Shown piece after piece: positions 23,602 to 35,638 of a stretch of 50,576 bases of DNA. The translations under genes and the position numbers were made by a program. The stretch is from a bacterium (GTDB lineage Bacteria > Acidobacteriota > Polarisedimenticolia > Polarisedimenticolales > Polarisedimenticolaceae). Each line of letters begins with the position of its first letter. Within the stretch, counting starts at the first letter, position 1. The stretch spans positions 1 through 50,576 of the forward strand of contig JAAELQ010000301.1 in assembly GCA_024226515.1 (NCBI GenBank), written 5' to 3'. The notes beneath the pieces were generated by a model, which saw only the letters and a list, made by a program, of their open reading frames with translations, had not been told where the DNA came from and did no database searches.

Positions 23602-26588
23602 GACGGCTCCGACCCGGCGAGGGTCTCGCGCACGTGCTTCACGCAGCGACCGCACACCTCGGACCATTCCGCGTCGTCTCCGACGTCGGTCGTGTAGTGC
23701 CAGCAGCGAGCGCACTTGACGCCCTGCACGCGCTGCACCTCGACCGACAGGCCCGGGATGGTCTCGGAGGCCACGGCCTCGGCACCGGTCGAGCCGAAGC
23801 GCACCTCGCTGGTGATGAACAGGAAGTGCAGGTCGTCGCCGAACGAGCGTAGGAACTCGAGCAGATCGGCGTCGGTCGAGTCGATGACCAGCGACGCCTC
23901 GAGCGCCGTCCCGATCCGCTTCTCGTCGCGTGCGCGCTCGAGCGCGCGGTTGACCTCCTCGCGGACGCGCGCGAGCCGGCTCCAGCGTTCGAGCAACGCG
24001 GTGTCTTCGTCCACCTCGAGCGGATCGGGAAACAGCTCGGCGTGCACGCTGCTCGTCGTCTTCCGCTCACCGCCGCGTTGCGCGACGAGCTCCTGCCAGA
24101 CCTCTTCGGCGGTGAAGCACAGGACCGGCGCCATCAGCCGGCACAGCGCGTCCGCCAGGCGGTACAGCACGGTCTGCGCCGACCGCCGCGCGGGGTGCCG
24201 CGGCGGAAAGGTGTACAGCCGGTCCTTGAGGATGTCGAGGTAGAACGACGACAGGGTGACGGTGCAGAACTGGTGTAGGCCGTGGTACACGCCGTGGTAC
24301 TGGTGCTTGGAGTACGCCTCGACCAGGCGTGCGCGCAGCACCTCCAGCCGCTGCAGCGCCCAGCGGTCCATCTCTTCCATCTCCGCGTACGCTACGGCAT
24401 CGGCGGACGGATCGAACCCCTTGAGGTTGCCCAGCAGGTAGCGGAACGTGTTGCGGATCTTGCGGTACGCCTCGGCGTTGCGGTCCAGCGTCTCCTCGGA
24501 CAGTCGCATGTCCTCGAGGAAATCGATCATCGAGACCCACATGCGCAGGATCTCCGCGCCGCGCTTCTTGCTCACCTCCATCGGCGAGATGACGTTGCCC
24601 AGCGACTTGGACATCTTGCGTCCGGCGCCGTCCAGTGTGAATCCGTGCGTCACGACCTGTTTGTACGGCGCGCGGTCGCGATCGTTGACCGCCACCAGCA
24701 GCGACGAGTGAAACCAGCCGCGATACTGATCGTGTCCCTCGAGATAGATGTCCGAGGGCCAGGGCAGCCCGTTGTGCTCGCCCAGCACCGCCGAGTGCGA
24801 TACACCGGACTCGAACCAGACGTCGACGATGTGCTCGTGGAACTCCAGGCCGTCGCGCGAGCCGCAGGACGGACACGAGACGTCTGCGGGTACCAGGCGC
24901 TCGAGCCGTTCCGCCCGGTTCTCGTAAGGTCGATGGCCGTTCGCGCCGTCCGGGGCGCCGAACCACGCGTTCGAGCCCTCGGCCAGGAACAGCTGCTGCA
25001 GGTGATCGAAGAAGTGCGGGTCGCGGAGGTACGCCGAGTGATCGTCGTCGAAGCAGCTCGAGCAGACGACTGCCGGGATCGGCACGCCCCACGTGCGCTG
25101 ACGCGAGATGCACCAGTCGGGCCGCGTCTCGATCATCTGCGCGATGCGCCCCTCGCCCGTCTGCGGAATCCACTCCGTGCGGGCGATCTGCTCCAGCGCC
25201 TTGCCGCGCAGACCGTCGGACTCCATCGAGATGAACCACTGGGGCGTGGCCAGGAACAACGTCGGTCTCTTGCAGCGCCAGCAATGCGGGTAACTGTGCT
25301 CGTAGTCCTCGGCCAGCACGAGCAGGTCGCGCTCGCGCAGGTCTTCGATGATCGCCGCGTTCGCCTTGAGAACGAACACCTCCTTCAGCCACTCGGGCGC
25401 GACACGGTCGGCGATGAACTTCCCGTCCTCGCCCACCGGGTTGAACGGTTCCAGCCCGAAGCGCTTGCCGACGACGTAGTCGTCCGCACCGTGCCCCGGC
25501 GCGGTGTGCACCGCACCGGTGCCCGCGTCGAGCGTCACGTGTTCGCCGAGGATCAGGACACCGTGGCCGGAACCGGGACCGGAGACGGTGGGGTAGGGGC
25601 GCTCGACGGGCAACTCGTTGCCGGCCCAGGCGTCGCCCTCGCCGACGAGCTCGCGCCCCGCGAAGCGGGTCAGGACGTTGGGCGATGACCAGCCGAGCTT
25701 CTCCGAGACCTGCGGCAGTAGTCCCTCGGCCAGGATCAACGCCTCGCCATCGACGTCGACGGCGACGTATTCCAGGTGTGGGTGCAGCGCGACGGCGAGG
25801 TTGGCGGGCAGCGTCCACGGAGTCGTGGTCCAGATCAGCACCGAGACCGAGCGTCCGGCCAGATCCGGCAGACGGGCTTCGGCCCCGCGCAGCGGCAGCT
25901 TGACGTAGATCGACGGGTCCGTGCGGTCCGCGTATTCGACCTCGGCCTCGGCCAGCGCGGTGCGGCACGACGCACACCAGTGCACAGGCTTGATGCCGTG
26001 GTACACGCCGCCCTTGGTGAAGAAGCGGCCCAGTTGTCGAACGATCTCGGCCTCGTACGTGTGGTCGATCGTGCGGTAGATCGCGCGTCGACTCGGGGCG
26101 TCGGCCCCCTCCTCCTGGCGGTCCAGCTCGCGATCCCAGAAGACGCCGAGGCGGCGGAACTCCTCGCTTTGCACCCCGATGAACTTCACCGCCCACTGGC
26201 GGCAGCGCTCGCGGACCTCGAGCGGGTTCATTTCGAGCTTCTTCGGCCCCAGCTCCTTGTCGACGCGGTGCTCGATCGGCAGTCCGTGGCAGTCCCAGCC
26301 CGGGACGTAGGACGCGTCGTGCCCCATCATCGAGCGCGACTTCACCACGAAATCTTTCAGCACCTTGTTCAGCGCCTGGCCCAGGTGGATGCTCGCGTTG
26401 GCGTACGGCGGGCCGTCGTGCATCACGTAGGTGGGCGAACCCGACCGGGCCTCGCGTGCGCGGCGGTAGACGTTGATCTCGTCCCACCACTCCAGCCACT
26501 GCGGTTCGCGCTGGGGCAGGCCGGCCTTCATCGGGAAGGCCGTCTTCGGAAGCTGGATCGTACTCTTAAGTTCTGTGTTCTTTGACAC
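23598..26588 (-). CDS. ileS: Isoleucyl-tRNA synthetase
   Basis: A class I synthetase of about 996 residues that charges tRNA-Ile. It shows PPYANASIHLGQALNK, in which the HIGH motif reads HLGQ with Gln71 in place of the final His, and GRKMSKSLGN (KMSKS). The central editing domain has WTTTPWTLPANLAV. The C-terminal zinc ribbon has CARCW and CGRC, four cysteines in all, typical of bacterial IleRS. The start is taken as GTG 26586-26588, giving VSKNTELKS, with AGGGGA upstream. An in-frame ATG 13 codons earlier is possible. It heads the lipoprotein-processing operon. Confidence 0.93.
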   Translation of the reverse strand: MSKNTELKSTIQLPKTAFPMKAGLPQREPQWLEWWDEINVYRRAREARSGSPTYVMHDGPPYANASIHLGQALNKVLKDFVVKSRSMMGHDASYVPGWDCHGLPIEHRVDKELGPKKLEMNPLEVRERCRQWAVKFIGVQSEEFRRLGVFWDRELDRQEEGADAPSRRAIYRTIDHTYEAEIVRQLGRFFTKGGVYHGIKPVHWCASCRTALAEAEVEYADRTDPSIYVKLPLRGAEARLPDLAGRSVSVLIWTTTPWTLPANLAVALHPHLEYVAVDVDGEALILAEGLLPQVSEKLGWSSPNVLTRFAGRELVGEGDAWAGNELPVERPYPTVSGPGSGHGVLILGEHVTLDAGTGAVHTAPGHGADDYVVGKRFGLEPFNPVGEDGKFIADRVAPEWLKEVFVLKANAAIIEDLRERDLLVLAEDYEHSYPHCWRCKRPTLFLATPQWFISMESDGLRGKALEQIARTEWIPQTGEGRIAQMIETRPDWCISRQRTWGVPIPAVVCSSCFDDDHSAYLRDPHFFDHLQQLFLAEGSNAWFGAPDGANGHRPYENRAERLERLVPADVSCPSCGSRDGLEFHEHIVDVWFESGVSHSAVLGEHNGLPWPSDIYLEGHDQYRGWFHSSLLVAVNDRDRAPYKQVVTHGFTLDGAGRKMSKSLGNVISPMEVSKKRGAEILRMWVSMIDFLEDMRLSEETLDRNAEAYRKIRNTFRYLLGNLKGFDPSADAVAYAEMEEMDRWALQRLEVLRARLVEAYSKHQYHGVYHGLHQFCTVTLSSFYLDILKDRLYTFPPRHPARRSAQTVLYRLADALCRLMAPVLCFTAEEVWQELVAQRGGERKTTSSVHAELFPDPLEVDEDTALLERWSRLARVREEVNRALERARDEKRIGTALEASLVIDSTDADLLEFLRSFGDDLHFLFITSEVRFGSTGAEAVASETIPGLSVEVQRVQGVKCARCWHYTTDVGDDAEWSEVCGRCVKHVRETLAGSEPS

Positions 26589-26673
26589 TTGGAGTTCCCC
26601 TGGAGAACCGGGTACTTTAACATACACAAACGGTCTCCAATTCGAGGCCGCGGCGGCACGCCGGGGAGGGGTG

Positions 26674-27843
26674 ATGGGCGGCTCGGACAGGCGGATCTAT
26701 CTGGATCACAACGCGACCAGTCCGCTGCGTCCGGAGGCGCGTGAAGCCCTCGCCGAGGTGCTCGAGAGCGCTCCGGCGAACCCGTCGTCGCTGCACGCCG
26801 AGGGGCGCGCCGCGCGCGCCGTGCTCGACACGGCGCGCGAGCAGGTCGCCCGGCTGGCCGGCATCTCCACGGGCGAGATCGTCTTCACCAGCGGGGGCTC
26901 CGAGGCCGCATCGGCCGCCGTGCGCGGCGTCGTCGACCGGGCTCCGCCCGACCGGCGCCGCATCGTCGTGTCCGCCGTCGAGCACTCGGCGGTGCTCGAC
27001 GTCTGCGAGCGGTTGTCCCGACGCGGCTTCGTCGTGGTCCGCGTCGCGTGCGACGAGCAGGGGCGGGTCGATACCGAGAAGTTCATCCGCCACCTGGGCC
27101 CCGGGGTCGCTCTCGCGGCGCTGCAGTGGGCCAACAACGAGACCGGCGTGATTCAGCCGGTCGGCGAGATCGGTGCGGCCTGCCGGCATGCGGGCGTCCC
27201 GTTCTTCGTCGACGCCGTGCAGGCGGCCGGGAAGATCGCGCTGGATCCGCACGCGGCCTGCGTCGATCTGATGGCGCTCTCCGCGCACAAGCTCGGCGGG
27301 CCGCAGGGTGTCGGCGCGCTGACGGTGCGCAGCGGCATCTCGCTGGCGCCGCTGATCTCCGGGGGCACGCAGGAGAAGCGCCGGCGCGGCGGCACCGAGG
27401 GTGTGGCGACGATTGCCGGGTTCGGCGCCGCGGCGGAGGTCGCCGAGCGCGAGCAGCAGGAGGAGACGCAGCGCCTGTTGCGTCTGCGCGCGAAGCTCGA
27501 GACGCGGCTGCGCGATCAGTGTCGCGGGATCCGGTTCCACGGTCAGGCGGCGAACCGCCTGCCGAACACGGTCAATTTCGCGGTGAGCGGACTGCCGGGA
27601 GAGACGCTGGCCATCGCGTTCGATCTCGAGGGCTTCGCGGTCTCGACGGGCTCCGCCTGTGCGTCGGGCGGAGTCGAGCCGTCCCACGTCATCCGCGCCA
27701 TGGGTTTCGACGACGCCGAGGCCCGCGGCGCCGTGCGGCTGTCGCTGGGGTGGAGCACGACGGCCGAGGACGTGGACCGGCTGCTGGCCTGTTTTCCGGA
27801 CGTCGTCGCCCAGGTGCGCCGCGGGTTGGACCGTTCGGTTTAG
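26674..27843 (+). CDS. Cysteine desulfurase (NifS/IscS-like, class V aminotransferase)
   Basis: A PLP enzyme that takes sulfur from L-cysteine as an enzyme persulfide. The 389-residue product has YLDHNATSPLRPEA at the start and TSGGSEAAS. The PLP lysine is Lys206 in SAHKLGGPQG, and the catalytic Cys329 is in STGSACASG. It lies directly before mnmA, as in Bacillus yrvO-mnmA, so it probably supplies sulfur for tRNA 2-thiolation rather than general Fe-S assembly; no iscU or sufU lies nearby. ATG 26674 has GGAGG 5 nt upstream; the GTG at 26671 is too close to it. Confidence 0.9.
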   Translation: MGGSDRRIYLDHNATSPLRPEAREALAEVLESAPANPSSLHAEGRAARAVLDTAREQVARLAGISTGEIVFTSGGSEAASAAVRGVVDRAPPDRRRIVVSAVEHSAVLDVCERLSRRGFVVVRVACDEQGRVDTEKFIRHLGPGVALAALQWANNETGVIQPVGEIGAACRHAGVPFFVDAVQAAGKIALDPHAACVDLMALSAHKLGGPQGVGALTVRSGISLAPLISGGTQEKRRRGGTEGVATIAGFGAAAEVAEREQQEETQRLLRLRAKLETRLRDQCRGIRFHGQAANRLPNTVNFAVSGLPGETLAIAFDLEGFAVSTGSACASGGVEPSHVIRAMGFDDAEARGAVRLSLGWSTTAEDVDRLLACFPDVVAQVRRGLDRSV

Positions 27844-27912
27844 GTACGTTACCGTGAGGTCTTACCCGCTGCCTTCCGCGTCCGGGACGGCAGCTCGGAG
27901 CCCTCGCGCAGG

Positions 27913-29009
27913 ATGAACGATCCGAGCCAGACGACGGCCGTGGCGATGAGCGGTGGAGTGGACAGCTCCGTCGCCGCATGCCTCGTCGCGCGGCAGGGGA
28001 GGCCCGTCGTGGGCTTCTCGATGCAGCTCGTCGACCGACTGATCGGCGAGGGGGAACGCTACGGACGCTGCTGCTCGCCGGACGATTTCGCCGACGCGCG
28101 TCGCGTCGCCGACCGCTTCGGTTTTCCGCACTACGTCATCGACATGGAGGACGAGTTCCGGCGGCAGGTGATCCAGCCGTTCGCGGACGACTACGCCGAG
28201 GGGCGCACTCCGTCGCCCTGCGTACGCTGCAACACGTTCATGAAGTTCGGCGCCCTGCTGGCCCGTGCGCGGGCGGTCGGCGCCGAGCGTGTTTCGACCG
28301 GGCACTACGCGATCCTCGAGTCGGACGCGCGCAGCGGTCGAACGCTGCTGCGGCGGGCCGCCGACCCCGACAAGGACCAGAGCTACTTCCTGTTCGACCT
28401 GTCCGAGACGCAGCGCAGGCACGCGGAGTTCCCGCTGGGCGGGATGCGCAAGGACGACGTGCGCGAGGTCGCGCGCGAGATGGGGCTGGGCAACGCGGAC
28501 AAGCCCGAGTCGATGGACCTGTGCTTCGTCGCCGAGAACGAGAACTACCGCGAGTTTCTGGGTCGGCATGAGCTGCTGCGCGAGTCGAGCGCAGGCGACG
28601 TGGTGGATGCGGAGGGACGCGTCCTGGGCCGCCACGACGGGATCGAGAGCTTCACGGTGGGGCAGCGGCGTGGGCTCGGGATCAGCGCCGACCGACCGCT
28701 GTACGTGTTGCAAACGGAACCGGCGACGAGCCGCGTCGTCGTCGGCGCGGACGAGGAGTTGTTTCGTGAGACCTGCATCATCGAGCGTTGCCGCTGGATC
28801 CCGTTCGAGCGGCTGAACGGCGCCCTGCGTGCCGACGTGCGCGTGCGCTCGACACACGAGGGCTCGCCGGCACGCATCACCGATCTCGGCGACGGGCGGG
28901 CGGAGATTCGCTTCGAGGAAGCGCAGCGTGCCATCGCGCCGGGGCAGGCGGCGGTGGCCTACGACGGCGATCTGGTCCTCGGCGGAGGCTGGATCTCGGC
29001 AGCGATAGA

Positions 29010-29013
<4 letters not shown>
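27913..29013 (+). CDS. mnmA: tRNA-specific 2-thiouridylase
   Basis: MnmA activates U34 of Lys, Glu and Gln tRNAs with ATP and adds sulfur. The 366-residue protein has the PP-loop AMSGGVDSSVAA and the two catalytic cysteines, Cys103 (PSPCVRCN) and Cys204 (SMDLCFV). TVGQRRGLGIS and a C-terminal beta barrel complete the family pattern. Two of its tRNA targets, tRNA-Lys(TTT) and tRNA-Glu(TTC), are encoded at 9428 and 10876. It follows the desulfurase by 69 nt and overlaps gcvP by 4 nt. Confidence 0.93.
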
Positions 29014-31907
<2,894 letters not shown>

Positions 31908-31921
31908 ACTCAGCGGCGAGC

Positions 31922-33703
31922 GTGCGCGAGACGCCCAGAACCTGGGGCATCCTGCTGGGCGGCGTCCTGCTGCTCTGCGTCGTGGCGTATGGCCCGTCGG
32001 CGCGCTTCCAGTATGTTCAGGATTCGTACCACGCGGTCAAGATCAATCCCGTCGTCGAGCGCGGGAGCGTGGTGGAGATCTTCACCTCCGATTTCTGGAA
32101 GGACACGATCTCCAACGCCCGAACGTTATACCGGCCGCTGACCGTGTGGAGCTTTGCGCTCGAGCGCGGCGTCGGCGGCGAGAGCGATTCGGGCGTCTCG
32201 CACGTCGTCAACGTGCTGTTGCACGGACTCGCGGCCTTGCTGCTGTTCCTGCTCACCCGTCGCTACGGGATGCAGGTGGGTGGGGCCCTGGTGACGGCGC
32301 TGCTGTTCACGACGCATCCGCTGCTGATGCAGGGCGTCGCCAACGTGATGGGTCGTTCGGATCTGCTCGCCCTCGTCTTCTCGTTGTGCGCGCTGCTGGC
32401 CTGGACCTACGCCGGTGCGTGGCGCGACGCGGACGGCTCGCGGCTCGCCGCCGGCCTGGGCGGCGTCGCGGCGTTCCTCGCTTTCTGCTCGAAGGAGATC
32501 GCCGTCGCCTTGCCGCTGCTGCTCGTGGCTCAGGAGGCGCTGTTCCGGCCTCGAGGACGAGCGCGGGGGGTGGCGTTCCTGCTCGGTCGGGTCGGGCTGT
32601 TCGCGCCGCTGGCCATCGCCGCTGCGCTTTACATGGCGCTGCGTACGGTGGCGATCGGCGAGCTTGCCGGGCTGCAGCGCGTGGCCGCGGAGGACAACGT
32701 CCTCGTGACGCTGGACGGCGTTCCGCGAGTGGCGACGACGCTGGCCATGCTCGCGCGCTACGCAATGTTGCTCGTGCGACCGGTGGGGCTGTCGGGCGAC
32801 TATTCGGGGTCGGCGTTCGCCGTGCAGCCCGCGTTGTTCGCGCTGCTGCCGCTCGTCGGCTTGGCGTTGCTCACGGGGTTGTCGTTCCTGGTGCTGCGTC
32901 CGCTGCTCGGCGCGCGGGAGGGGGGCAAGCGCCCGGCGATGGCCGCGTGCCTCTTCCTGGTGCCGTACCTGGTCGTGGGCAACCTGATCGTCCTGAACGG
33001 CGCCGGCTTCGCCGAGCGCCTGGTCTACGTTCCGGCGGCCGGCTTCTGCATGCTGGTCGGCCTGGCCTGGACTGCGCTGTACGAGCGGGTCGCGTCCGCG
33101 GGCGGGCGCACGGCGGCGCTCGCGCTGGTCTTGCTGTGCGCGCTGGGCCTGGGGGGAGCGGCGTTGCACGCGCGTCAGGTCTCACGGATGTGGCGGGACA
33201 GCGAGTCGTTCTTCACGCGCACGCTCGAGACGACGCCGGGGAGCCTGCGGCCCTACATCTTCTTCATCGGACGGCACACCGAGCGCGGCGAGCTGGATGC
33301 GGCGCTGCGACTGTACGACAGGGCGCTGGAGCACACGCCGGGGCACGCCGACTTCTGGATGGAGCGCGGGATGCTGCTGGGCCGCCGCGGACGACTGGCG
33401 GAGGCCGAGGAGTCGCTGCGGCGCGCGGTCGAGGTGAACGACGAACTGGGCGCTGCGCACATGTACCTCGGGATCGTGCTGCAGCGTCGCGGTGAACTCC
33501 AAGAGGCCGAGCGCGAGCTGCGCGACTCGCTCGCGCTCGACCCGACGCTCGTCGAGGCCGCGGTGCAGCTGGGCCACATGCTCTACGCCGGCGGGCGGTT
33601 CGAGGAGGCGGCGCACTTCTACCGCGGGGCGGTCGAACTCGGGCGTGACGACGTGTCGCCGTTGCTGCGCGCCGCGGAGCGCCGGGCCCGGGCGGGCTCC
33701 TAG
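31922..33703 (+). CDS. TMTC-like multi-spanning membrane protein with C-terminal TPRs
   Basis: A 593-residue protein. The first 430 residues hold about ten membrane helices, with a loop after helix 1 (ARFQYVQDSYHAVKINPVV) and TTHPLLMQGVANVMGRSDLLALVF. These resemble the TMTC/DUF1736 group, thought to be O-mannosyltransferase-like glycosyltransferases. The typical acidic pair of the first loop reads QD here. Residues about 465-580 form three to four TPR repeats (WMERGMLLGRRGRLAEAEESL, GIVLQRRGELQEAEREL). The start is a GTG 14 nt after the gcvP stop with a weak ribosome site, so it is uncertain. Its stop overlaps the stop of the convergent Sel1 gene by 2 nt. Enzyme activity is inferred from family resemblance. 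Confidence 0.75.
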   Translation: MRETPRTWGILLGGVLLLCVVAYGPSARFQYVQDSYHAVKINPVVERGSVVEIFTSDFWKDTISNARTLYRPLTVWSFALERGVGGESDSGVSHVVNVLLHGLAALLLFLLTRRYGMQVGGALVTALLFTTHPLLMQGVANVMGRSDLLALVFSLCALLAWTYAGAWRDADGSRLAAGLGGVAAFLAFCSKEIAVALPLLLVAQEALFRPRGRARGVAFLLGRVGLFAPLAIAAALYMALRTVAIGELAGLQRVAAEDNVLVTLDGVPRVATTLAMLARYAMLLVRPVGLSGDYSGSAFAVQPALFALLPLVGLALLTGLSFLVLRPLLGAREGGKRPAMAACLFLVPYLVVGNLIVLNGAGFAERLVYVPAAGFCMLVGLAWTALYERVASAGGRTAALALVLLCALGLGGAALHARQVSRMWRDSESFFTRTLETTPGSLRPYIFFIGRHTERGELDAALRLYDRALEHTPGHADFWMERGMLLGRRGRLAEAEESLRRAVEVNDELGAAHMYLGIVLQRRGELQEAERELRDSLALDPTLVEAAVQLGHMLYAGGRFEEAAHFYRGAVELGRDDVSPLLRAAERRARAGS

Positions 33704-35571
33704 TCCTCGGCGGCCTCGCCGAGACGCGCCAGCGCCGAGTTGAGCTGCTCCGGCGTGAGCTGCTCGGCGCAGCGCTTCAACGCCGTCGTCACGTCGAGAC
33801 CCGAGTTGCCGGCGAGCGAGAAATAGTAATAGGCCTCGGCAAGATCGACCTCGACCCCCTCGCCGCGCAGATACAGTACGCCGAGGTTGTACTGCGCGCG
33901 GGCGTGGCCGCCGTCGGCGGCTGCGCGGTACCACGAGAGCGCAGTCTCGCCGTCGTGCTCGACTCCGCGGCCGTGGTGATACGAGTTGCCCAGTTCGAAC
34001 TGCGCCTCGGGGTACCCTTCCTCGGCGGCGCGCGTGTACCACTGGAACGCCTGCGCCGGGCGCTCGGGTAGGCCGCCGCGGCCTTTGGCGAACAACTGGC
34101 CGAGCTCGAACTGTGCAGCAAGGTGACCCTGTTCGGCGGCGGCCTGGATCCAGCGCCGGCCCTCGGCGTCGTCGTTCTCGACGCCTCGCCCGTCGAGATA
34201 CATCGTGCCCAGCGCGTACTGTGCGTCGAGCTCGTCGTGTTGCGCCGCCTCGAGGAACCAGTACGCGGCCTCGACGTCGTCGCGTTCGACCTCGTCGCCG
34301 ACGTAGTACATGCGTCCGAGCAGCATCTGGGACTCGGTGTCGCCGGCGACGGCGGCGCGGCGATACCAGTGGGTCACGAGCTGCGGATCGGCCTCGATGC
34401 CCGGCCCACCCTCGGCGAAGATCTCGGCCAGCTTGGTCTGAGCCGGAATGTGACCCTTTTCTCCTGCGATCTCGTACCAGCGCACGGCCTCGACGAGATC
34501 TCGAGCGACGCCGTGGCCGTAGCGATGTAGCTGGCCGATCTGATACGTCGCCGACGCGACATTGTTCTCGTGGGCGCGCGTGAACCAGTAGAGCGCATGC
34601 GCGTAGTCGCGCTGGACGCCGCGTCCCTGCTCGTGGTGCAGCCCCAGGTAGTACTCGGCGCGCTCGTCACCCTGCGTCGCTGCCTTGCGGAACCACTCGA
34701 CGGCCTTCGCGTCGCTCTGCTTGAATCCCTGACCCTGTCGGTAGCCGAGACCCATGTAGAACTGCGCACGCGCGAAACCCTGTTCGCCGGCGGCCAGGAA
34801 CCACTTCATCGCCAGGGTCGGGTTCTGCGGCAGGGGGCCGTAACCCGAGCGGTAGAACTTGCCCAGCGCATGCTGGGCGACGGGAAACTCCTGTTCGGCG
34901 GCGCGCTGCATCCACTGCACGGCGAGTCCGGCGTCGACCGGGAGGGCCTGTCCGCGCTGGTACATGCGCGCGAGGCGGTACTGTGCGTCGCGCAGGTGGT
35001 GTTCCGCCGCGGCGGAGATCCACGCGTGAGCCACCTCGTAGTCCTGCTCGACGCCGCGGCCCACGCGATACATCTCGCCGATGGTGAACAGCGCCTCGGG
35101 CACCTCCGCGTCCGCGGCGAGCTCGAGCAGCTCCAGCGCGCGAGCGTGATCTTCCTCGGTTCCAGTGCCGTACAGCTTCATGACGCCGGCCATGAACTGC
35201 GAGCGTGCGTAACCCTGGTCGGCAGCTCGCGAGAACCACGCAAATGCGGCCTCGTCGTCGCGGGCGGTCCCGGTGCCCCGCCGGTAGTACAGGCCGAGTT
35301 CGTGCTCGGCGGCGGCGTAGCCGCGCTCCGCGGCGCTGTGGCACAGCTCGAACGCCGTCTCGGGATCGGCGGGTACCGCCAGACCGTCGAGGTACATTCC
35401 GGCGAGCTCGAGGCGGGCCTCGTTGTCGCCGGTATCCGAGCGTCGCTCGAGGTCGGCGAACCGCTGTTCCAGGCGCGCTTGCTCGGCGCGCCGATTCGCC
35501 AGGCTCTTCGTCTGGGCCTGCGCCGGAACTACGAGCAACAGCACGAGCGCCAACAACCAACAATGTCTCAC
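33700..35571 (-). CDS. Exported Sel1-repeat protein (about 15 repeats)
   Basis: A 623-residue periplasmic protein with signal peptide HCWLLALVLLLVVPAQAQ. A short coiled segment (EQARLEQRFADLERR) is followed by about fifteen Sel1-like repeats of 36-37 residues from about 48 to 600, each of the type A-x-Y-x-L-G-x-x-Y-x-x-G-x-G-V-x-x-D. Sel1 arrays are alpha-alpha scaffolds for protein contacts. They often act in envelope or signalling complexes. A second Sel1 gene lies 67 nt upstream on the same strand, suggesting an operon. It converges on the TMTC-like gene with the two stop codons overlapping. Confidence 0.88.
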   Translation of the reverse strand: MRHCWLLALVLLLVVPAQAQTKSLANRRAEQARLEQRFADLERRSDTGDNEARLELAGMYLDGLAVPADPETAFELCHSAAERGYAAAEHELGLYYRRGTGTARDDEAAFAWFSRAADQGYARSQFMAGVMKLYGTGTEEDHARALELLELAADAEVPEALFTIGEMYRVGRGVEQDYEVAHAWISAAAEHHLRDAQYRLARMYQRGQALPVDAGLAVQWMQRAAEQEFPVAQHALGKFYRSGYGPLPQNPTLAMKWFLAAGEQGFARAQFYMGLGYRQGQGFKQSDAKAVEWFRKAATQGDERAEYYLGLHHEQGRGVQRDYAHALYWFTRAHENNVASATYQIGQLHRYGHGVARDLVEAVRWYEIAGEKGHIPAQTKLAEIFAEGGPGIEADPQLVTHWYRRAAVAGDTESQMLLGRMYYVGDEVERDDVEAAYWFLEAAQHDELDAQYALGTMYLDGRGVENDDAEGRRWIQAAAEQGHLAAQFELGQLFAKGRGGLPERPAQAFQWYTRAAEEGYPEAQFELGNSYHHGRGVEHDGETALSWYRAAADGGHARAQYNLGVLYLRGEGVEVDLAEAYYYFSLAGNSGLDVTTALKRCAEQLTPEQLNSALARLGEAAED

Positions 35572-35638
35572 GTGAACCTCCGGAGCGTGACTCCGATCGA
35601 ATATACCGTCGGGGCGAGCCGTGGGCGAGCGGCGCGTT

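Noticed and set aside
24067..26499. Minus-strand frame of 810 codons inside ileS
   Set aside because: It is an arginine-rich shadow frame of ileS without any recognisable motif, as often seen in GC-rich DNA.
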